Assembly: GCA_016203765.1 (NCBI GenBank)
Contig: JACQMB010000091.1
Coordinates: 1 to 39,066 of the forward strand
Direction: 5' to 3'
Source of the DNA: Deltaproteobacteria bacterium
GTDB taxonomy: Bacteria > UBA10199 > SPLOWO2-01-44-7
Length of the DNA stretch: 39,066 nucleotides
In this document: positions 33,968 to 39,066 of the stretch, in pieces
How the letters are laid out: each line of letters starts with the position of its first letter
Numbering within the stretch: position 1 is the first letter of the stretch
Program-made: the position numbers and the translations under genes
Notes under the pieces: model-generated
Told to the model about the DNA's origin: nothing
Seen by the model: only the letters and a program-made list of their open reading frames with translations
The model's database searches: none

Positions 33968-34330
33968 CTAAAACTTGAGGCCCCCCTCGCGGGCGGCATC
34001 GGCCAGCGCCTTTAAAACCCCGTGGTAGCGAAAGCCGTTCCGGTCAAAAACCGCCTCGGTAATCCCCTTTTGCCCGGCCCTCTTGGCCAAGGCCGTCCCC
34101 AGCACCTTGGCGCCGGGCACGGTACCCTTGGCCTTATCGCGCAATGCCTTATCCATGGTGGAGACGCTGGCCAGGGTCTTTCCCTCCCCGTCATTGATCA
34201 GCTGGGCATACAAATGCCTTGCCGATTTAAAAACAGAGAGTCTCGGCCTGGAGGCGGACCCCAACACCTTTTGCCGAATCCTCAGCTTTCTTCGTTGTCT
34301 CCCCCTCTGTCTTTTATTCATCTTTTCCAT
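33968..34330 (-). CDS. rplR: Ribosomal protein L18
   Basis: 120 residues, 5S rRNA-binding protein, with RPRLSVFKSARHLYAQLIND and the tail FDRNGFRYHGVLKALADAA. A nearby second ATG at 34321 is an alternative start. It sits between rplF and rpsE. Confidence 0.97.
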   Translation of the reverse strand: MEKMNKRQRGRQRRKLRIRQKVLGSASRPRLSVFKSARHLYAQLINDGEGKTLASVSTMDKALRDKAKGTVPGAKVLGTALAKRAGQKGITEAVFDRNGFRYHGVLKALADAAREGGLKF

Positions 34331-34347
34331 ATTATTTTTTCGTCATT

Positions 34348-34899
34348 TTATGCACCCGTTGCCCCCGCGGCCGCCTTCCCCACCTTGAGCCGGATATATT
34401 CACCCTTATAACGAATTCCCTTTCCCTGATAAGGTTCCGGAGGTTTTAACCGCCGGATGTTGGCGGCCACCTGGCCCACTAAAACCTTGTCGCAACCGGC
34501 GATCTCCAGCTTGGTTTGACCTCCTACCTTGATTAGAATCCCCTCGGGAATAGGAAACAAAACCGGATGGGAAAATCCAAGACTCAACCGGAGCTGATTC
34601 CCCTTCACCTCGGCCCGGTAACCCACCCCCTGAATCTCCAGCTCTTTTTGAAAAGGCTGGGCAACCCCCTGCACCATATTGTGGAGCACCGCCTGGCTTA
34701 CCCCATGCTGGGACCGGGACCGGCTTCCCTCCTCGGCGCGGCAGACCAGCAGTTTTCCCTCTTTCTGTTCCACCGTGACTCCCTCGGGGATGAGATAGTA
34801 AAGTTTTCCCTTAGGGCCTTGAATATTGATCCGCGGCCCCTCCCGCTGGACGGTCACCCCCTTGGGAATTTCAACCGGTCTTTTTCCGATCCGAGACAT
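34348..34899 (-). CDS. rplF: Ribosomal protein L6
   Basis: 183 residues with the start MSRIGKRPVEIPKGVTV and the C-terminal signature PEPYQGKGIRYKGEYIRLK. It begins directly after the rpsH stop without a gap. No odd features. Confidence 0.98.
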   Translation of the reverse strand: MSRIGKRPVEIPKGVTVQREGPRINIQGPKGKLYYLIPEGVTVEQKEGKLLVCRAEEGSRSRSQHGVSQAVLHNMVQGVAQPFQKELEIQGVGYRAEVKGNQLRLSLGFSHPVLFPIPEGILIKVGGQTKLEIAGCDKVLVGQVAANIRRLKPPEPYQGKGIRYKGEYIRLKVGKAAAGATGA

Positions 34900-35295
34900 T
34901 TACCAGAGCTCCAATAAAATTTCGCCCCCCACCTTTTGTTTCCGGGCCTCTCCATCCGTTAAAATCCCTTTCGAAGTCGAAAGGATTTGGGTCCCCAGGC
35001 CGCCGCGGAAGGGTTTGAGATCTTTATAACTGAGATAGACACGACGGGAGAGGCGGCTCACCCGTGACAAATTCGTAATGGCACCCGCACCGTCGGGGAG
35101 ATATTTCAGTTGAAGCACCAGGGCCTTTTGTGTCCCCTTCCCCACCACCTCGAGGCCGGAGATATACCCCTCCGCCGACAAAATTTTGCCCACCGATTCC
35201 TTGAGTTTGGAATGGGGAATCGTCACCTGCTCATGCCGCATCATCAGGGCATTGCGGATTCGGGTTAACAGGTCGGACAAAGGATCGGTCATCAT
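34900..35295 (-). CDS. rpsH: Ribosomal protein S8
   Basis: 131 residues: DPLSDLLTRIRNALMMRHE at the start and GLGTQILSTSKGILTDGEAR near the end. S8 is the autogenous regulator of spc operons in E. coli; no target was identified here. Confidence 0.98.
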   Translation of the reverse strand: MMTDPLSDLLTRIRNALMMRHEQVTIPHSKLKESVGKILSAEGYISGLEVVGKGTQKALVLQLKYLPDGAGAITNLSRVSRLSRRVYLSYKDLKPFRGGLGTQILSTSKGILTDGEARKQKVGGEILLELW

Positions 35296-35301
35296 ATTTT
35301 T

Positions 35302-35487
35302 TTACCAGCTCGCCTTTCCTACACCGGGGATTTCCCCCTTCAAAGCCATTTTTCGAAAGCAGAGACGGCACATCCCAAAACGCCGCAAAAAGGCCCTGGC
35401 CCGGCCGCACAAGGGACAACGGTTGTACCGCCTCGTCTTAAATTTCGGTTTCCGCTGTGACTTCACCAGCAAACACGTTCGAGCCAT
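35302..35487 (-). CDS. rpsN: Ribosomal protein S14, type Z (zinc-binding)
   Basis: 61 residues with the CPLCG and CRLCF zinc knuckles and the tail FRKMALKGEIPGVGKASW. The short zinc form is typical of many non-enterobacterial lineages. It lies 2 nt after rplE. Confidence 0.97.
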   Translation of the reverse strand: MARTCLLVKSQRKPKFKTRRYNRCPLCGRARAFLRRFGMCRLCFRKMALKGEIPGVGKASW

Positions 35488-35489
35488 GG

Positions 35490-36011
35490 CTACCTTTCCC
35501 GAAAGGGCATCCCGAAGTTTTTCAACAGGGCCTTTCCCTCTTCGTTGTTTTTCGCCGTTGTTACAAAAGTAATGTTCATGCCGAAAACACGCTCGATTTT
35601 GTCGTGATCGATTTCGGAAAAAATGGTCTGCTCGGTCAGCCCCAAGGTATAGTTGCCCCGCCCGTCAAATCCCTTCGGGGAGACCCCCTTGAAATCACGC
35701 ACCCGCGGCAAAACAATGTTGATCAGCCGAGTCAGAAAGGCATGCATCTTCTTGCGCCGCAAGGTCACGCAACAACCGATCGGCTGGCCGGCCCGCAATT
35801 TAAAATTGGAAATCGACTTGCGAGCGCGGCTCAAAAACGGGCGCTGGCCGGTGATCTGCGCCACTTCCAGGGCGACTTTTTCCAGGACCTTGCGATCCTG
35901 CGCGGCCTCCTTGAGCGAGGTGTTCACAACGATCTTCTCCAGACGCGGGGTTTCCATCACGTTTTTGGCCTGCGTTTCTTTGTTCGTTTCCTTGTTCGTT
36001 TCTTTGTTCAT
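35490..36011 (-). CDS. rplE: Ribosomal protein L5 with repeat-derived N-terminus
   Basis: 173 residues. The L5 core starts at TPRLEKIVVNTSLKEA (~residue 21) and runs through SFKFKRQ-like FKLRAGQPIGCCVTLR and the C-terminal FVTTAKNNEEGKALL. The usual N-terminal helix (about 25 residues in E. coli) is replaced by MNKETNKETNKETQAKN, encoded by a 12-bp tandem repeat. ATG 36011 overlaps the rplX stop by 4 bp; internal Met19 (GTTTCCATC on the plus strand) is an alternative start. Confidence 0.94.
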   Translation of the reverse strand: MNKETNKETNKETQAKNVMETPRLEKIVVNTSLKEAAQDRKVLEKVALEVAQITGQRPFLSRARKSISNFKLRAGQPIGCCVTLRRKKMHAFLTRLINIVLPRVRDFKGVSPKGFDGRGNYTLGLTEQTIFSEIDHDKIERVFGMNITFVTTAKNNEEGKALLKNFGMPFRER

Positions 36012-36343
36012 TTCTTCTTTTTCACCTCAATGGCCTGGCCGCAACGGGCGCAAAGGCGGTCCTTTTTTCCCTCTTTGTCCCGCTTCACCTTGACGCGCAC
36101 CCCCCGGTTGCACTTGGTGCAGTAAGGCATCAGCAGCGCGAGGGACAAGGGGGCCTCTTTTTCCAAAACTCCCCCTTGCTCTTTTTGGCTGCGGGGCCGC
36201 AGATGCCGTTTGACCTTGTTCAATCCCTCCACCAAGGCCCGTTCCTTTTTCATTAAAATCCCCAGGATCGTGCCGGTCTTTCCCTTTTCACGGCCGCCCT
36301 GAACCTGAACGGTGTCTCCGGTTTTGATGCGCGCGAGTGTCAT
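36008..36343 (-). CDS. rplX: Ribosomal protein L24
   Basis: 111 residues from ATG 36343 (MTLARIKTGDTVQVQGGREK). The KOW domain is followed by a C-terminal four-Cys region (CTKC and CARC) typical of non-enteric L24. An in-frame ATG at 36364 falls inside the upstream heptad repeat and would add seven residues (MVHGPKT). No ribosome binding site is visible; the repeat occupies that position. Confidence 0.95.
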   Translation of the reverse strand: MTLARIKTGDTVQVQGGREKGKTGTILGILMKKERALVEGLNKVKRHLRPRSQKEQGGVLEKEAPLSLALLMPYCTKCNRGVRVKVKRDKEGKKDRLCARCGQAIEVKKKK

Positions 36344-36350
36344 TGTTTTT

Positions 36351-36450
36351 GGACCATGGACCACGGACCAAGGACCACGAACCTGTTTCCCCTCTTCAGT
36401 CCGTAGTCCGCAGTCCGTAGTCCGTAGTCCCTCTTTAGTCCGTAGTCCCT
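36351..36450. repeat. Bipartite heptad repeat between rplN and rplX
   Basis: Plus-strand GGACCAT, GGACCAC and GGACCAA units (36351-36382) and AGTCCGT-type units (36398-36450) lie in opposite orientation and could fold into an imperfect hairpin. The array abuts the rplN stop and fills the rplX leader. Confidence 0.88.
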
Positions 36451-36818
36451 CATATCACCTCCGGGGCCAAGGAAACAATCTTCATAAATTTTCTCGCCCG
36501 AAGTTCCCTGGCCACCGGGCCAAAGATGCGGGTGCCGATCGGCTCCCCCTGTTCATTGAGCAAAACGGCTGAATTTTCGTCAAACTTGATGTAGGAGCCG
36601 TCGGGCCGGCGGGTCTCTTTTTTAACCCGCACAATGACCGCCTTTTTCACATCCCCCTTTTTCACCTTGGCCTCCGGGATCGCTTCCTTGACCGACACCA
36701 CGATGATATCGCCCAGGCCGGCGTACCGGCGCCGGCTCCCTCCGGGGACCTTGATGCACATGACGCGCCGTGCCCCCGAATTATCGGCCACCTCTAACAT
36801 TGTCCTCATTTGGATCAT
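36450..36818 (-). CDS. rplN: Ribosomal protein L14
   Basis: 122 residues with MIQMRTMLEVADNSGARRVM and the ending FMKIVSLAPEVI. Standard L14 length and place after rpsQ. Its stop touches the heptad array. Confidence 0.98.
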   Translation of the reverse strand: MIQMRTMLEVADNSGARRVMCIKVPGGSRRRYAGLGDIIVVSVKEAIPEAKVKKGDVKKAVIVRVKKETRRPDGSYIKFDENSAVLLNEQGEPIGTRIFGPVARELRARKFMKIVSLAPEVI

Positions 36819-36827
36819 AAAATAACC

Positions 36828-37103
36828 TCATGCCGTCTCGCCATGACCTTTCTTTAAAACAGAAACAACCCGCCAGCTTTTGCGCTTGCTCAAGGGACGC
36901 GTCTCTTGAATTTGCACCACATCCCCCGGTTTGCATTCCTGTTTTTCATCATGCGCCAAATATTTTTTGCGCCGGGAAATATATTTATGAAAGCGGGGCT
37001 CCAAGACCCGGCGGGTCACCAGGACGCTCACCGTCTTTTGCATCTTGTCGGAGAGGATGGTGCCGACTTTTGTTTTTCTGTTTTTTCCGGTTTGTTCCTT
37101 CAT
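36828..37103 (-). CDS. rpsQ: Ribosomal protein S17
   Basis: 91 residues, an OB-fold protein with GTILSDKMQKTVSVLVTRRV and KPGDVVQIQETRPLSKRKSW. It overlaps rpmC by 4 bp. Confidence 0.97.
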   Translation of the reverse strand: MKEQTGKNRKTKVGTILSDKMQKTVSVLVTRRVLEPRFHKYISRRKKYLAHDEKQECKPGDVVQIQETRPLSKRKSWRVVSVLKKGHGETA

Positions 37104-37294
37104 GCCTTTGATTCCTTCTCCCTTAAAATCGTCAACATCCGGGCCGCATCCCTTTTATTTTTCCCCATGGCCGAAAGATCGGCAAGCTGGCCGATGGCTT
37201 TCTTAAGCCGCAGATCAAAAAGGGCCTTGCGCTTTTCTTCGATCATCTTGGCTATCTCCTTGGGGTCTTGGGAGCGAATTTCGTTAGGCTTCAA
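37100..37294 (-). CDS. rpmC: Ribosomal protein L29
   Basis: 64 residues, two-helix protein: MKPNEIRSQDPKEIAKMIEE and LFDLRLKKAIGQL. It overlaps rplP by 11 bp and rpsQ by 4 bp. Confidence 0.96.
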   Translation of the reverse strand: MKPNEIRSQDPKEIAKMIEEKRKALFDLRLKKAIGQLADLSAMGKNKRDAARMLTILREKESKA

Positions 37295-37709
37295 GATAGC
37301 CCTCCTTGCGAATCAAAATGCGCGTCTTGACCGGCAATTTGTGCCCAGCCAAACGGAGGGCCTCCACGGCCAATGCCTTCGGAACCCCCTCCATTTCATA
37401 CAAAATTCTCCCTTTTTGGACCGGAGCCACATACTCTTCCGGTGCCCCTTTTCCCTTTCCCATACGCACCTCCAGCGGTTTTTTGGTGACCGGTTTGTCG
37501 GGAAAAATCCGCGTAAACAATTTTCCTCCCCGCTTCACATGCCTCGAAATGGCCATGCGGGCCGCCTCAATTTGACGGGAGGTGATCCGGCCGTGTTCCA
37601 GGGTCTGCAAGCCGTAATCGCCGAAGGCCAAATTGATGCCGCGGCAGGCCGTCCCGCGCACCCGCCCCTTTTGCTGCTTTCTGAATTTTGATTTGGCCGG
37701 TTGTAACAT
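37284..37709 (-). CDS. rplP: Ribosomal protein L16
   Basis: 141 residues: starts MLQPAKSKFRKQQKGRVRG, with GRITSRQIEAARMAISRHV and MGKGKGAPEEYVAPVQKG. Standard length, placed between rpsC and rpmC. Confidence 0.98.
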   Translation of the reverse strand: MLQPAKSKFRKQQKGRVRGTACRGINLAFGDYGLQTLEHGRITSRQIEAARMAISRHVKRGGKLFTRIFPDKPVTKKPLEVRMGKGKGAPEEYVAPVQKGRILYEMEGVPKALAVEALRLAGHKLPVKTRILIRKEGYLEA

Positions 37710-37712
37710 AAA

Positions 37713-38345
37713 TTAACTCGGCAACACCTCTCCTTTATAAATCCAAACCTTTACCCCGATGACCCCATATGTGGTCTTGGCCTCCCCCAGGCCGTATTGC
37801 ACATCGGCCCGAAGGGTGTGGAGGGGAACCCGCCCCTCCCGGTACCACTCCTTGCGCGCTAATTCGGCGCCGCCCAGGCGTCCTTTGCATTGGATGCGAA
37901 CACCCAAGGCCCCGAATTTCAGGGCCGATTGAACCGCCTTTTTCATGGCTCGCCGGAAGGCGATGCGCCGTTCCAACTGCATGGCCACATTCTCGGCCAC
38001 CAGCTGGGCATCCAATTCGGCGCGGCGCACCTCCCGAATATTGATGTTGATCTCGTCGGCCGTCCGCCGGCCCACGTCTTTTCTAAGGGCCTCGATGCCG
38101 GCCCCCTTTTTGCCGATCACCAAACCGGGGCGGGAGGTATGAATATTGACCGTGACCGAATCGGAGGCCCGCTCAATTTCAATGCAAGCAATCCCGGCAT
38201 GGTAGAGTTTTTCCTTCAAGATGTCCCGGATCGCTTTATCCTCATGCAGATAACGAACATAATTGCTCCGCGGGGCAAACCATTTCGAGTCCCACGTTTG
38301 GCTCACCTTTAATCGAAACCCTCTTGGATGCGTTTTTTGTCCCAT
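37713..38345 (-). CDS. rpsC: Ribosomal protein S3
   Basis: 210 residues: KH domain with RPGLVIGKKGAGIEALRKDV and C-terminal GRLGGAELARKEWYREGRVP. Standard length; 12 bp after rplV. Confidence 0.98.
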   Translation of the reverse strand: MGQKTHPRGFRLKVSQTWDSKWFAPRSNYVRYLHEDKAIRDILKEKLYHAGIACIEIERASDSVTVNIHTSRPGLVIGKKGAGIEALRKDVGRRTADEININIREVRRAELDAQLVAENVAMQLERRIAFRRAMKKAVQSALKFGALGVRIQCKGRLGGAELARKEWYREGRVPLHTLRADVQYGLGEAKTTYGVIGVKVWIYKGEVLPS

Positions 38346-38357
38346 AAAACTTTGTCG

Positions 38358-38690
38358 TTATTTCTCCCCCAATATAATCGTAATATGACTCGTCCTCTTC
38401 TTCACCGGTGTGGCCATGCCGCGGGCTCGAGGCATCCATCGCTTCATGGTCGGGCCGGGACCGATTCGCAGCTCGCGCACGCGGAGGTTGTCGATATCCA
38501 CCCCTTTTTCCTGGCCGGCATTCACCAGCGCCGACTTGAGGAGTTTATATAAAGGTTTGGAAGCTCCCCGCCTTGAAAATTGCAAATAGTCCATGGCACG
38601 GTCGACCGGCAATCCCCGAATCGCATCCGCGACCTTTTGTACCTTGCGGGGGGCCATGCGCAAATAACGGTGGGTGGCCTGTCGACTCAT
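38358..38690 (-). CDS. rplV: Ribosomal protein L22
   Basis: 110 residues from ATG 38690 (MSRQATHRYLRMAPRKVQKV), ending in KRTSHITIILGEK. The open frame extends upstream as an Arg/Pro-rich shadow of the rpsS tail, which is not part of this gene. It starts 1 nt after the rpsS stop. Confidence 0.97.
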   Translation of the reverse strand: MSRQATHRYLRMAPRKVQKVADAIRGLPVDRAMDYLQFSRRGASKPLYKLLKSALVNAGQEKGVDIDNLRVRELRIGPGPTMKRWMPRARGMATPVKKRTSHITIILGEK

Positions 38691-38691
38691 C

Positions 38692-39066
38692 TTATTTTGC
38701 CCCCCCCTCTTTTTTTGCAGGTTTGGCCGCCGGTTTTGCCGCCGCCGCCGGGGCGGCTCCGGGCGCCGCCTTTGGAGCCGCCGTTGGCGCGGCTCCCGGG
38801 GCCGCTTGCGGGGCCTTGCCGGGCGCTTCCTCCTCCTTCTTGCGCATACCGCCGTGAACCCTAAAGGTGCGGGTGGGGGCAAACTCACCCAACTTATGCC
38901 CGACCATCCCTTCCGTAACATAGGTCGGCACGAATTTCCGTCCGTTATGGACGGCGAAGGTAAAACCGACCATCTCCGGCACGATGGTTGAACGGCGCGA
39001 CCAGGTCTTGATGACCGGCTTGTCTTTCTTTTCCGCCGAAATCATGACCTTCTTCATCAGGTGTTC
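38692..39066 (-). CDS. rpsS: Ribosomal protein S19, 5' partial, with Ala/Pro-rich C-terminal extension
   Basis: The visible part begins EHLMKKVMISAEK, which aligns with the DDHLLKKV region of S19, so the true start is beyond the right edge; ATG 39057 is internal. The core ends at HKLGEFAPTRTFRVHGG. An extension of about 50 residues follows, rich in Ala, Pro and Lys (KAPQAAPGAAPTAAPKAAPG), absent from typical 92-residue S19. Next gene is rplV. Confidence 0.95.
   Translation of the reverse strand, partial: EHLMKKVMISAEKKDKPVIKTWSRRSTIVPEMVGFTFAVHNGRKFVPTYVTEGMVGHKLGEFAPTRTFRVHGGMRKKEEEAPGKAPQAAPGAAPTAAPKAAPGAAPAAAAKPAAKPAKKEGGAK

Noticed and set aside
38573..38864. Plus-strand Ala/Pro-rich frames
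   Set aside because: They are antisense to the rpsS tail; the composition follows from its GCC/GGC-rich repeats.

Overview
The window looks like a chromosomal segment of an uncultured, aerobically respiring Gram-negative bacterium. It is moderately GC-rich, with tight operons, lipoproteins, Hanks-type kinase and GGDEF signalling, and an Alternative Complex III (ACIII) respiratory chain. The mix resembles deltaproteobacterial-grade lineages, but no rRNA is present and the placement is only an inference.

Layout. (1) 1-11215, minus strand: one respiratory operon, actA-actB-actC-actD-actE-actF-sco-ctaC-ctaD-ctaE. ACIII (quinol:cytochrome c oxidoreductase) is followed by a copper chaperone and a caa3-type oxidase whose subunit I carries the YSHP (A2-type) signature. 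The last gene runs off the left edge. (2) 11216-16059, minus strand: an accessory island. A 1158-residue unknown protein combines a degenerate SF2-helicase-like core, helix-turn-helix-like segments and four near-identical 339-bp C-terminal repeats. After it come two small two-gene cassettes, DUF433/DUF5615-PIN and a short unknown/DUF2283 pair. Partial copies of the big gene's 3' tail follow each cassette, and each tail is followed by a promoter-like sequence. (3) 16159-21085, plus strand: three genes overlapping by 4 bp, namely a PEGA-type Ser/Thr kinase, an FHA-GGDEF diguanylate cyclase and a class A penicillin-binding protein. (4) 21276-25902: housekeeping genes in mixed orientation, namely a cyclophilin, nadD, an NAD-kinase family gene, rmuC, a coiled-coil FHA protein, an RRM protein and tRNA-Ala(GGC). 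(5) 25933-39066, minus strand: the S10/spc/alpha ribosomal cluster from a partial rpsS through secY, adk, map, infA, rpmJ, rpsM, rpsK, rpsD, rpoA and rplQ. rpmD (L30) is absent between rpsE and rplO, and an M48 metalloprotease gene overlaps the end of rplQ.

How the parts work together. ACIII oxidises quinol and passes electrons to the caa3 oxidase; Sco helps assemble the CuA centre of that oxidase. The kinase, diguanylate cyclase and PBP overlap suggests coupled expression of phospho-signalling, c-di-GMP synthesis and cell-wall synthesis.

The most unusual structural signal is a family of dispersed 7-bp tandem repeats (GGACTAC, GGACCAG and GGACCAC variants, in both orientations) at about nine loci. 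They occur in gene junctions and also in frame inside actB, actE, adk and the kinase linker. A second 7-bp motif (TCATGAC), 8-bp repeats and a 205-bp imperfect palindrome occupy other gene junctions. The strongest candidate for an undescribed system is the pseudo-helicase repeat gene with its tail-flanked toxin-antitoxin-like cassettes.
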